Of a stretch of DNA of 64,000 bases, positions 42,668 through 50,502 are shown one piece after another (position 1 is the first letter of the stretch; each line of letters begins with the position of its first letter). The DNA is from UBA5336 sp038526245. Its GTDB lineage: Bacteria > Pseudomonadota > Alphaproteobacteria > Caulobacterales > Hyphomonadaceae. The position numbers and the translations under genes are program-made. The stretch lies in contig JBCBGZ010000006.1 in the NCBI GenBank assembly GCA_038526245.1, positions 17,335-81,334 of the forward strand. Direction: 5' to 3'. A model generated the notes under the pieces. It ran no database searches and had not been told where the DNA came from. It worked only from the letters and a program-made list of their open reading frames with translations.

Positions 42668-43692
42668 TCGGGGTCTGCGCCGCCGTCTTCCTCTTCTTCA
42701 AGCAGGATGTCGAGGTGGCGTGCGACCTGTCGCAAAGCCGTTTTCACGCCGTCGCCGGAGACGCCGGAGATGATCAGGGGTTTAACGCCCGCTTCGGCTT
42801 CCAGCTTGGCGGCCTGTTCAGCCGCCAGTTCCGGGCCCAGCGCATCAGCCTTGTTCAGGGCGAGTACTTCGGGCTTGCCGGACAGGTCAGCCCCATAGGA
42901 GGTGAGTTCCTCGCGGATCGTGCGATAGGCGCCGGCCACATCATCCTGGGTGCCATCGATGAGATGCAGCAGCACTTTGCAGCGCTCGATATGGCCGAGG
43001 AACCGCGTGCCGAGACCCGCCCCATCGGCGGCGCCTTCGATCAGGCCCGGAATGTCCGCCATCACAAAGCGCTGGCCGGGGCCGAGATCGACCACGCCGA
43101 GGCCCGGGTTGAGGGTGGTGAAGGGATAATCGGCGATCTTCGGCTTGGCGGCTGTGACGACGCTGAGAAAGGTCGACTTGCCGGCATTGGGCAGGCCCAC
43201 CAGTCCCGCATCGGCGATCAGCTTCAGGCGCAGCCAGATCCAGCGTTCTTCGCCAGGTTCGCCTGGATTGGCATGGCGCGGGGCGCGGTTGGTTGACGTC
43301 TTGAAACGCATATTGCCCCAACCGCCATTGCCGCCCTCGGCCAGCAAAACACGCTGGCCCGGCTCTGTGAGGTCCGCAATCATCGTTTCACGGTCGTCTT
43401 CGAAGATCTGGGTGCCGACCGGCAGTTCCAGCTCGACATCCTTGCCGCCGCGCCCGGTGCGCTGTTTGCCCATGCCGCCCACGCCGCGCTCGGCCCGGAA
43501 GTGCTGTTTATAGCGGTAGTCGATCAGCGTGTTGAGATTGTCCACGGCTACGGCCCAGACATCTCCGCCCTTGCCCCCATCCCCACCATCGGGGCCGCCG
43601 AACTCCACGTACGCTTCGCGCCGGAAGCTGACGGCGCCTTTGCCGCCGGTTCCGGACGCGATGAAGATCTTGCACTGGTCGAGGAATTTCAT
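42652..43692 (-). CDS. obgE: GTPase Obg/CgtA
   Basis: A 346-residue essential GTPase of late 50S ribosome assembly and stringent/cell-cycle control. The glycine-rich Obg fold is at 1-155 (MKFLDQCKIFIASGTGGKGAVSFRREAYVEFGGPDGGDGGKGG). The G domain follows with G1 GLPNAGKSTFLSVV, G2 in DYPFTTLNPGLG, G3 DIPGLIEGA and G4 LNKADAL. The C-terminal acidic tail (LLEEEEDGGADPEW) is short, without an ACT-like extension. The start is ATG 43692; upstream in-frame extension is not family-like. It follows serB by 53 bases. Confidence 0.95.
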   Translation of the reverse strand: MKFLDQCKIFIASGTGGKGAVSFRREAYVEFGGPDGGDGGKGGDVWAVAVDNLNTLIDYRYKQHFRAERGVGGMGKQRTGRGGKDVELELPVGTQIFEDDRETMIADLTEPGQRVLLAEGGNGGWGNMRFKTSTNRAPRHANPGEPGEERWIWLRLKLIADAGLVGLPNAGKSTFLSVVTAAKPKIADYPFTTLNPGLGVVDLGPGQRFVMADIPGLIEGAADGAGLGTRFLGHIERCKVLLHLIDGTQDDVAGAYRTIREELTSYGADLSGKPEVLALNKADALGPELAAEQAAKLEAEAGVKPLIISGVSGDGVKTALRQVARHLDILLEEEEDGGADPEWSPV

Positions 43693-43745
43693 GGGGCGGG
43701 GTGCTTTTTGCTGGGCACGCTTCATAGCGCCCATGAGCGAGATTG

Positions 43746-44681
43746 TCAGCCTGTGGCCGCAGCGATGTCCTCCCCAGTGTAGCCCTGGAAGTAGAGTGCC
43801 GTGCGCAAGCTGGTATGATTGATCGCGCAACGGGCCTCTGCGGCGACGATGGGCTTGGCGCGGAAGGCAATGCCGAGGCCGGAGGCTTTGATCATGGCGA
43901 GGTCATTGGCGCCGTCGCCCAGCGTGATGGTGTCTTCCAGAGAGATGTCCAGGGCGCCTGCTTCCTCGTTCAGGGCCGTCAGTTTGGCTTCGCGGCCCAG
44001 GATTGGCAGGCTGACGTCTCCGGTAAGTGCGGCGCCATCGTCGATCAGCGTATTGCCACGATGGTCATCAAAACCAAGCCGGTCGGCGACCCGTCCCGTG
44101 AAGAACGTGAAACCGCCCGACACCAGGACTGTACGCACTTCAGCGGCGCTCGAAGTGCTGATCAACGCGTCTGCGCCCGGCGTCAGCGTAATCCGCTGGT
44201 CGAAACAGGCCTGAAGCTGGCTCAGGGGCAGGCCGGCCAGCATGGCGACGCGTTCGGTCAGGGCGGCTTCGAAATTCAGCTCTCCGGCCATGGCGCGTTC
44301 GGTAATGGCGGAAACCTCGGCCTTCTTGCCCGCGAAGTCTGCCAGTTCGTCGAGGCACTCCACCTCAATGATGGTGGAGTCCATATCGCTCACCAGCAGC
44401 TTCTTGCGTCGCCCCTTGGTCGGCAACACAGCGACATCACTCCGGGTGCCAACTGTTTTTTCCAGAGATTTCTGGAGGGCTCGCGCTTGATCTTCTGACA
44501 CGGCGGGAAGCGCAGCCTCGACGGCAAAATCGTCCCCATGCGGACACAAATGCGTGGGTTGAATGTCGCCGCCCGTTTCATTTGAAAGGAATTGTGCAAA
44601 TTCATTCTGCAATGCGGTGCTTGCTTCAGCAGCGACCAGGACCGCGGTGTGGGGCTCAGGCGCCCGATTTTGCTGCGACAC
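43746..44681 (-). CDS. serB: Phosphoserine phosphatase
   Basis: A 311-residue HAD phosphatase for the last step of serine synthesis. The N-terminal ~85 residues are a regulatory ACT-like region. Catalytic motif I is LLVSDMDSTIIEVECLDELADFAGKK (the nucleophile is the first Asp), motif II is in VLVSGGFTFFTGRVAD, and motif III/IV is DGANDLAMIKASGLGIAFRAKP. I choose GTG at 44681 as start, because AGAGG lies seven bases upstream; the longest frame uses another GTG at 44702. It is divergent from miaA with very little space between them. Confidence 0.92.
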   Translation of the reverse strand: MSQQNRAPEPHTAVLVAAEASTALQNEFAQFLSNETGGDIQPTHLCPHGDDFAVEAALPAVSEDQARALQKSLEKTVGTRSDVAVLPTKGRRKKLLVSDMDSTIIEVECLDELADFAGKKAEVSAITERAMAGELNFEAALTERVAMLAGLPLSQLQACFDQRITLTPGADALISTSSAAEVRTVLVSGGFTFFTGRVADRLGFDDHRGNTLIDDGAALTGDVSLPILGREAKLTALNEEAGALDISLEDTITLGDGANDLAMIKASGLGIAFRAKPIVAAEARCAINHTSLRTALYFQGYTGEDIAAATG

Positions 44682-44730
44682 GACGATACCTCTTCTTTCC
44701 ACCTTGGCTGTGAGCGCCTAATCAGTGGGA

Positions 44731-45666
44731 ATGACTCCTGCAATCCTCATTCACGGTCCCACCGCAAGCGGCAAGACCAAATTGGCCGTCGCCCTGGCAG
44801 AGGCGCTTGATGGCGAAGTGGTCAATGCGGATTCCATGCAGGTCTACCGCGACCTGAATGTCCTGACAGCGCGTCCGACCCAGGACGAGCTAAATGCCGC
44901 GCCCCACCACTTGTTCGGCCACGTGGACGCGGCCACACGTTACAATACGGGTCAGTGGCTGGGCGATGTTGAGCGTGTGGTTGCGGATATCGTGCGCCGG
45001 GGGAAAGTCCCTGTTCTGGTTGGCGGAACCGGACTGTACTTTCTCGCCCTCATCGAGGGGCTGAGCGATATTCCGCCGGTCCCGGAAGATATTCGCGCTG
45101 ATGTGCGATCGCTTTTACAGGATGAGGGCGCGGGGGCCCTTCGCGAAAGACTGGAAGCGGTCGATCCAGAAAGCGCTGAGCGCATCAAGGGCAGCGACCG
45201 CCAGCGGCTTTCGCGGGCCTACGAGGTCTGGCTGGCCACCGGAAAACCGATGAGCGCTTTCCAGGGCGCGCGCACGCCGCCTGTCCTGGGCAAGGATGAA
45301 TGGCTCGGTGTGGCGCTGACTCCCAACCGCCCCAGGCTTTATCAGCGCATCGATCGGCGATTTCAGGGCATGATGATGAAGGGCGCCATGGACGAGGCAA
45401 AGGCCCTTGTCGCCCGCGACTTGCCCGCGGACCTGCCTGCGATGAAAGCCCACGGAATGCCCTGGCTGGCGGCCTTTGTGCGCGGGGAAATGAGTGCGGA
45501 AGCGGCCGCAGAACACGCCCAGCGGGATACGCGCCGATACGCCAAACGCCAATTCACCTGGATTGGACGACAGTTTCCCTTCTGGCCCCGAATTCCCAGC
45601 CTCGACCTGGCAGAGCGTCGCCGCGTGGTGCTGGCCCTTTACAAGGAAGTCCAGCGCGGAATCTGA
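44731..45666 (+). CDS. miaA: tRNA dimethylallyltransferase MiaA
   Basis: A 311-residue enzyme adding the dimethylallyl group to A37 of UNN-decoding tRNAs. The P-loop ILIHGPTASGKTKLAVALAEAL opens the protein; VNADSMQVYRDLNVLTARPT, HHLFGHVDA, VLVGGTGLYFLALIEGL and RRYAKRQFTWIGRQ are the family signatures in order. The ATG at 44731 is preferred over a GTG two codons upstream. The isoprenoid substrate comes from the MEP pathway (ispG at 25023-26156). MiaA-modified tRNAs include Leu and Phe tRNAs; loss of MiaA affects leader-peptide attenuation in enteric bacteria, and an ilv attenuator follows here. Confidence 0.94.
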   Translation: MTPAILIHGPTASGKTKLAVALAEALDGEVVNADSMQVYRDLNVLTARPTQDELNAAPHHLFGHVDAATRYNTGQWLGDVERVVADIVRRGKVPVLVGGTGLYFLALIEGLSDIPPVPEDIRADVRSLLQDEGAGALRERLEAVDPESAERIKGSDRQRLSRAYEVWLATGKPMSAFQGARTPPVLGKDEWLGVALTPNRPRLYQRIDRRFQGMMMKGAMDEAKALVARDLPADLPAMKAHGMPWLAAFVRGEMSAEAAAEHAQRDTRRYAKRQFTWIGRQFPFWPRIPSLDLAERRRVVLALYKEVQRGI

Positions 45667-45807
45667 TCTCATTTCGTGCGGCGCAGCATTTGTGGCTGGT
45701 TGTTGCGCTTTTGGGTGAAATTGCAGGATTATTTTCCCTGAAACGTGCGGTTGACCTGTGCGTTCAGCAAGTTTATTCTCAAGACAACTGGAGAGGACAC
45801 GTCCGCA

Positions 45808-45849
45808 ATGCGCACGAAAACACTTGTACTTGTTATTAGGCGTCCATGA
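45808..45849 (+). CDS. ilv operon leader peptide
   Basis: A 13-codon ORF, MRTKTLVLVIRRP, stops 105 bases before ilvB. Five consecutive codons specify Leu-Val-Leu-Val-Ile, exactly the three end products of the pathway. It is preceded by GGAGAGGA about ten bases upstream. Its last codons and stop lie in the left arm of a strong hairpin, and a terminator follows. This is the layout of ribosome-mediated transcription attenuation: stalling at Leu/Val/Ile codons when the charged tRNAs are scarce lets the operon be read. Confidence 0.85.
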   Translation: MRTKTLVLVIRRP

Positions 45850-45879
45850 CCGGCTGACCCCACAGCCCGTCATGGACGC
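45840..45879 (+). promoter_or_regulatory. Leader pause hairpin (1:2) of the ilv attenuator
   Basis: GCGTCCATGAC (45840-45850) pairs perfectly with GTCATGGACGC (45869-45879), and inside it GGCTG (45852-45856) pairs with CAGCC (45863-45867). The leader stop codon lies in the left arm, so a translating or stalled ribosome controls whether it forms. GACCC in the loop (45856-45860) is complementary to GGGTC in the terminator's left arm (45890-45894), a possible antiterminator pairing. Confidence 0.75.
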
Positions 45880-45889
45880 AGTATCTTGA

Positions 45890-45917
45890 GGGTCTCCGAC
45901 GGGGGCCCTTTTTCTTT
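45890..45917 (+). terminator. ilv attenuator terminator
   Basis: GGGTCTCC (45890-45897) pairs with GGGGGCCC (45901-45908) over eight positions, two of them T-G, around the loop GAC. TTTTTCTTT follows directly. It lies between the leader peptide and ilvB and should stop transcription when Leu, Val and Ile are sufficient. Confidence 0.85.
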
Positions 45918-45954
45918 ACCCGCCAACACACCCCACCAAAGCCCCTAGAGACCC

Positions 45955-47736
45955 ATGAAGCCCAAGACCGAAGACCGACCCGCCACAAAGGCCCTGAAAA
46001 CCATGACCGGCGCAGAGCTTGTCATTGAAGTCCTCAAGGCCCACGGCGTCGATACGATGTTCGGGTATCCGGGCGGGGCCGTGTTGCCGATCTATGACGC
46101 TTTGTTCTCCGAGCCATCCATCCGCCACATCCTCGTGCGCCACGAGCAAGGCGCTGGCCATGCTGCGGAAGGCTATGCCCGCTCCACGGGCAAGTGCGGT
46201 GTGGCTCTGGTGACGTCCGGCCCCGGTGCAACAAACATGGTTACGCCGATCGCCGACGCCATGATGGACTCCATCCCCTTGGTGGTGATCACCGGCCAGG
46301 TGCCCACGCATCTGATCGGAACGGATGCCTTCCAGGAGTGTGATACGGTGGGGATCACCCGCTGCTGCGCAAAGCACAACTATCTCGTCACCGACGTGAA
46401 CGATCTTGCGCGCATTCTGCACGAGGCCTTTTTGGTGGCGACCAGCGGTCGGCCCGGCCCTGTCGTGGTCGACATTCCCAAGGACCTGCAATTCGCGTCC
46501 GGCATCTGGGTCGATAAGGATGATGTGAACCGCCGCACCTATCGCCCACGCACGCAGCCAAAGGATGAGCGGATCGCCCAAGCCATTGAATTGATGGTGA
46601 AGGCAAAACGGCCCGTCTTTTATACCGGGGGTGGAGTGATCAATTCCGGCCCGCGCGCTTCTGAATTGCTGCGCGATCTTCAGGAGGCTACGGGCTTTCC
46701 GGTGACGTCAACCCTGATGGGGCTGGGCGCGTTCCCGGCAAGCCATCCAGACTGGCTCGGCATGTTGGGCATGCATGGCTCGTATCAAGCCAACAACGCC
46801 ATGCATGATTGCGACTTGATGATCTGTGTCGGTGCACGTTTCGATGACCGGGTAACCGGTCGGATCGATGCGTTCTCGCCCGGATCCAAGAAGATTCATA
46901 TCGATATCGACCCCAGTTCGATCAACAAGGTGATCCGCGTGGATGTGCCGGTGGTTTCAGACTGTGCTGAGGCCCTCGAAGCCATGCTGAAGGCATGGAA
47001 GAAACACCGTGCGAAGCGACCAGATCTGGCGCCCTGGAAAAAGGAAATCGAGACCTGGAAGGCCCGGAATTGTTTTGCTTACGGAGACAGTGCCGAGGCG
47101 ATCAAACCGCAATATGCCGTCGAGCGGCTCTATGAACTCACCAAGGATCGCCAAACCTATATCTCGACTGAAGTCGGTCAGCACCAGATGTGGGCGGCAC
47201 AGCACTATCACTTCGAAGAACCCAACCGCTGGATGACCTCTGGCGGGCTCGGCACCATGGGCTATGGCCTGCCCGCCGCGGTCGGCATTCAGGCCGCCCA
47301 TCCAGATGCTCTGGTCATCGATATTGCCGGTGAGGCGAGCGTGCAGATGGTGATGCAGGAAGTCTCCACGGCGGTGCAGCACAAGCTGCCGATCAAAGTG
47401 TTTATCCTGAACAATGAGTGGATGGGCATGGTGCGCCAGTGGCAGGAATTGCTCCATGGCGAGCGCTACAGCCACTCCTATTCCGAGGCCCTTCCTGACT
47501 TTGTGAAGCTGGCCGAAGCCTATGGCGCCAAGGGCATCGCCTGCGATGACCCCAGCGAGCTTGACGCAAAAATAACCGAAATGATCGACCATGATGGCCC
47601 GGTCATCTTCGATTGCCGCGTCACAAAAGACGAGAATTGCTTGCCGATGATCCCCTCGGGGGCGGCGCACAATGAGATGATCCTGGGCGAGATCCAGGGC
47701 GACGAAATCGGCGAAGACGGAAAAAGGCTGGTATAG
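45955..47736 (+). CDS. ilvB: Acetolactate synthase large subunit
   Basis: A 593-residue ThDP/FAD enzyme forming acetolactate or acetohydroxybutyrate, first common step of branched-chain amino acid synthesis. MTGAELVIEVLKAHGVDTMFGYPGGAVLPIYDAL opens the PYR domain, whose catalytic Glu is in VRHEQGAGHAAEGYARSTG. GPGATNMVTPIADAMMDSIPLVVITGQV and the ThDP-Mg site GEASVQMVMQEVSTAVQHKLPIKVFILNNEWMGMVRQWQ are typical. It is the first structural gene after the attenuator. Unusually, ilvN does not follow directly: two open frames (47739-47924 and 48051-48794) intervene. Confidence 0.96.
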   Translation: MKPKTEDRPATKALKTMTGAELVIEVLKAHGVDTMFGYPGGAVLPIYDALFSEPSIRHILVRHEQGAGHAAEGYARSTGKCGVALVTSGPGATNMVTPIADAMMDSIPLVVITGQVPTHLIGTDAFQECDTVGITRCCAKHNYLVTDVNDLARILHEAFLVATSGRPGPVVVDIPKDLQFASGIWVDKDDVNRRTYRPRTQPKDERIAQAIELMVKAKRPVFYTGGGVINSGPRASELLRDLQEATGFPVTSTLMGLGAFPASHPDWLGMLGMHGSYQANNAMHDCDLMICVGARFDDRVTGRIDAFSPGSKKIHIDIDPSSINKVIRVDVPVVSDCAEALEAMLKAWKKHRAKRPDLAPWKKEIETWKARNCFAYGDSAEAIKPQYAVERLYELTKDRQTYISTEVGQHQMWAAQHYHFEEPNRWMTSGGLGTMGYGLPAAVGIQAAHPDALVIDIAGEASVQMVMQEVSTAVQHKLPIKVFILNNEWMGMVRQWQELLHGERYSHSYSEALPDFVKLAEAYGAKGIACDDPSELDAKITEMIDHDGPVIFDCRVTKDENCLPMIPSGAAHNEMILGEIQGDEIGEDGKRLV

Positions 47737-47738
47737 TG

Positions 47739-47924
47739 ATGTTGAGACTTGTGAAAACGACCGAAAAGCCCCGTCCCGCAGCCGGATTGACGATGGGTGG
47801 CCCTCCCCCTGAACGCATTCCGACCGCCGCACCCGGACTGGCCTATGTCCGTGACCTTGGCACTTTTCAGGCGCCTCAGGGGGTGGGTCGGCCCGCCCTG
47901 CGAGTTGTTGCGAGCCAGCGCTAG
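47739..47924 (+). CDS. Possible small protein directly after ilvB
   Basis: A 61-codon frame begins with ATG two bases after the ilvB stop, with AAGG in the ilvB 3' end as a possible ribosome site. The product is Pro/Gly/Arg-rich (TMGGPPPERIPTAAPGLAYVRDLGTF) without membrane segments or recognisable motif. Coupling to ilvB is the only argument for it; the composition could equally be that of non-coding GC-rich DNA. Without it, 47737-48050 is a 314-base spacer in which I see no terminator or promoter. Confidence 0.3.
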   Translation: MLRLVKTTEKPRPAAGLTMGGPPPERIPTAAPGLAYVRDLGTFQAPQGVGRPALRVVASQR

Positions 47925-48050
47925 GTCGTCACTAAAGGTCGAAAAGCCATGATTTTCCCTGCGTGCGTCGGCCCGCCCGAATGGGTGTTGCCGCGCGGCC
48001 TTGCGCCGTGCGAAAAGCGTCGTGGACTACGGCGGGGCAGAGGTTTTGGC

Positions 48051-48794
48051 ATGCCAGAAACAGGCGCAGAAAACTGGATATTGACGAACCTCGAAGGCGT
48101 CGCTGCCCTTGTTGCGGTCGTGGTATCCTTGTTCAGCCTCGCTTGGGCTGCACGCGCGAATTCTGCAGCGCAGAAGGTCCAGAAAGCCGCGCTCAGCATG
48201 GAAGTGGATCGGGCCTGTCTCGACTGGGGCCATGAAGCCATCACCGCTCTGGCCAAGGCGCGCGGCCTGGTGATGTCGCCGCGTATCCACGCGTCACAAA
48301 GTGACTTTGAAATCACCAAGGCTGACCTGTCCGCGCAGCTTTCCGGTCTGGCCGACCGTGGCAGACTGTTTTTTCTGAATTACGATCCGACCGACCCCCA
48401 GCCGGAGAAAGATACTGCTTATCAAGGGGCTCGCCCCGCCATCCTTTTCCCTCTGATCCTTGCTCATTACGAGCTTGAAGCCCTCGAATTCCGGGCAGCA
48501 GGCCATGCGAGGGAGCTTTCAGACTTCCTGTTCAATTGCCGGCGCCTGTTTGTCAGTGAATTGCAGGATTTTGTTGATCCCATACGGCGTGAGCAGGCAG
48601 CGGATCGTCAGGACCACCGCGGAGGGGTCGCAAGAGATCGCGCCATGACCCGCGCCGCAGAGCTGGCGCTGGATCTGGAAATTCGCCGTCCCGGTTTGCT
48701 GCTGCAATACAATGACCAGGGCATCCTGGACCGCATTCCCGCTGAGCAACGCAAGCAACGTTTCCACGACGCCAAAAAGGGCGCAGCGCCATGA
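48051..48794 (+). CDS. Membrane-anchored protein of unknown function inside the ilv operon
   Basis: A 247-residue protein. After a short N-terminus one membrane helix spans about 16-35 (VAALVAVVVSLFSLAWAARA); the rest is helical and charged (ALSMEVDRACLDWGHEAITALAKARG, LFNCRRLFVSELQDFVDPIRREQAADRQ). It has no signal-cleavage site or catalytic motif that I recognise. The start at 48051 has AGAGG seven bases upstream; an in-frame extension to 47949 lacks one. Its stop overlaps the ilvN start (ATGA), so it is coupled to ilvN and sits between ilvB and ilvN, where the two synthase subunits are normally adjacent. Confidence 0.7.
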   Translation: MPETGAENWILTNLEGVAALVAVVVSLFSLAWAARANSAAQKVQKAALSMEVDRACLDWGHEAITALAKARGLVMSPRIHASQSDFEITKADLSAQLSGLADRGRLFFLNYDPTDPQPEKDTAYQGARPAILFPLILAHYELEALEFRAAGHARELSDFLFNCRRLFVSELQDFVDPIRREQAADRQDHRGGVARDRAMTRAAELALDLEIRRPGLLLQYNDQGILDRIPAEQRKQRFHDAKKGAAP

Positions 48795-49348
48795 CCGACC
48801 CTACGTCACCCGCCCCGGCTTCGGCCTATGACATGACCCATGATGACGAGGCGCTGGAGAAGCGCACCCTGGCGGTGATGGTGGACAATGAGCCGGGTGT
48901 TCTGGCCCGCGTGGTGGGGCTGTTTTCCGCGCGTGGCTACAACATTGAAAGCCTTACGGTTGCGGAAGTCGACCGCTCCCGGCGGCGCTCGCGCATCACG
49001 ATTGTCACCAGTGGCTCAGCTCACACGTTGGAGCAGATCGAATCCCAATTGCTCCGCCTGGTGCCCGTGGACAAGGTGGTCGACATCACCAAGTCGCGGC
49101 GCGGGGTAGAGCGCGAGCTGGCGCTGGTCAAGGTCGCCGGAAGCGGCGCCGACCGGGTTGAGGCCATCCGCATGGCCGAGATTTTCCGCGCCAATGTCAT
49201 CGACACGACGTCAGAGAGTTTTGTTTTTGAGATCACCGGCACCAGCGACAAGATCGACCAATTCCTCGAACTGATGGTTCCCCTCGGCTTGGTCGAAGTT
49301 TCTCGCACGGGCGTGCTCTCCATCCGCCGGGGTAAGGAGGCGGGATGA
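48791..49348 (+). CDS. ilvN: Acetolactate synthase small (regulatory) subunit
   Basis: A 185-residue subunit that binds valine and sets feedback inhibition of IlvB. The N-terminal ACT domain (about 25-100) is RTLAVMVDNEPGVLARVVGLFSARGYNIESLTVAEVD; the C-terminal half (LALVKVAGSGADRVEAIRMAEIFRANVIDTTSESFVFEITGTSDKIDQFLELM) is standard for IlvN/IlvH of about 160-180 residues. A 15-residue Pro/Ala-rich tail precedes it. It overlaps the preceding membrane-protein gene and the following glycosyltransferase gene, each by ATGA. Confidence 0.95.
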   Translation: MTDPTSPAPASAYDMTHDDEALEKRTLAVMVDNEPGVLARVVGLFSARGYNIESLTVAEVDRSRRRSRITIVTSGSAHTLEQIESQLLRLVPVDKVVDITKSRRGVERELALVKVAGSGADRVEAIRMAEIFRANVIDTTSESFVFEITGTSDKIDQFLELMVPLGLVEVSRTGVLSIRRGKEAG

Positions 49349-50502
49349 GCGCTTCTCATGCCAGTCCTTTCCAGCGAGACGTTTGGTCCGTCTTTGGTGT
49401 GCCGCTCGATGCGGTGACGCTGGATGATGCCGAGGCGAAAGTGCGCCGCGCGGTTGAGACGCGTGAGAAACTGTCCATCGTGACGCCAAATCTGAATTGG
49501 GTGATGCGCGCCTTGCGCGAGCCGAGAGCGATGACCCAGATGCAGGAAGCTGATCTGAGCCTGGCGGACGGTACGCCCGTGGTGTGGCTGGCGCGCCAGC
49601 TCGGTGCACCGATCCCGGAACGTGTCGCCGGATCAGATCTGTTTGACCGCCTGCGCCGCAAGGTGCCCGGGCTCAAGCCGATCCGCGTGTTTTTCTTTGG
49701 CGGGCGGGCCGGGGCCGCAGATGATGCCATGGCGAAGCTGAACCGCGAGGATGGCGGCCTGATTGGTTGTGGGGCGCTCAATCCGGGTTACGGTCCCGTT
49801 GAAGACATGGCTGCGCCAGTCATCTTTGAAACGATCAATCGCGCCCGGCCGGATTTCATCGTGGTGAGCCTCGGCGCGGCTAAGGGCCAAGACTGGATCT
49901 CTCGCTATCGGGGCCGGATCGATGCACCGGTGATCGCCCATCTCGGCGCGGTGGTGGATTTCGTGGCGGATACGATTGAGCGGGCGCCGACCTGGATGCA
50001 GCGCAGCGGCCTGGAGTGGGCCTGGCGCATTTACGCCGAACCGGCCCTTTGGCGTCGTTACCTGGCCGATGGCTTCCGGTTCACAGGCCTTGTGCCCAAC
50101 CGGCTTTGGGTGACACAGCGCGACTTTCGCCACCTGACGTCTGCCGGCACGTTTTCGGCTGAAGGCGCAAAGGCGCCGACAGGCTTCGAGATCACCTTGA
50201 AAGGTGATGGCGTGGCTGACCAGCTCGCGCCGTTGCGCCTGGCGCTGCAGCGCGCTGCATCTGCACCCGGCGATGTAAGGGTTGATGCTTCCGAGCTCGG
50301 CACACTGGATACCAGCTTGCTCGGCGCCTTCGCGCTGCTCAAGGCCCACCTTGCCAGCACCGACCGAACCTTGAGCTTTACCGGGCTCTCTGAGCCCCAA
50401 CACGATATTTTTGCGCGCATGGATCTCATGCCGCCGCGTCCGCTTACTGGCACTTCCGCCGACCCCCATGACGGTTTGACCCAAGGAGTACCCGCCCAAT
50501 GA
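49345..50502 (+). CDS. WecG/TagA/CpsF-family glycosyltransferase fused to a STAS domain
   Basis: A 385-residue two-domain protein. Residues 15-240 are a WecB/TagA/CpsF (GT26) glycosyltransferase: FGVPLDAVTLDDAEAKVRRAV, VTPNLNWVMRAL, ADLSLADGTPVVWLARQLG, VFFFGGRAGAADDAMAKL, RPDFIVVSLGAAKGQDWI and HLGAVVDFVADTIERAPTWMQRSGLEWAWRIYAEP. GT26 enzymes add ManNAc-type sugars to lipid-linked intermediates for exopolysaccharide or teichoic-type polymers. Residues about 280-365 form a STAS-like fold (DVRVDASELGTLDTSLLGAFALLKAHLASTDRTLSFTGLS), with Thr in place of the usual phosphorylatable Asp-Ser at the conserved loop. It is coupled by ATGA to ilvN upstream and ilvC downstream. The role of a glycosyltransferase in this operon is not known. 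Confidence 0.85.
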   Translation: MSASHASPFQRDVWSVFGVPLDAVTLDDAEAKVRRAVETREKLSIVTPNLNWVMRALREPRAMTQMQEADLSLADGTPVVWLARQLGAPIPERVAGSDLFDRLRRKVPGLKPIRVFFFGGRAGAADDAMAKLNREDGGLIGCGALNPGYGPVEDMAAPVIFETINRARPDFIVVSLGAAKGQDWISRYRGRIDAPVIAHLGAVVDFVADTIERAPTWMQRSGLEWAWRIYAEPALWRRYLADGFRFTGLVPNRLWVTQRDFRHLTSAGTFSAEGAKAPTGFEITLKGDGVADQLAPLRLALQRAASAPGDVRVDASELGTLDTSLLGAFALLKAHLASTDRTLSFTGLSEPQHDIFARMDLMPPRPLTGTSADPHDGLTQGVPAQ

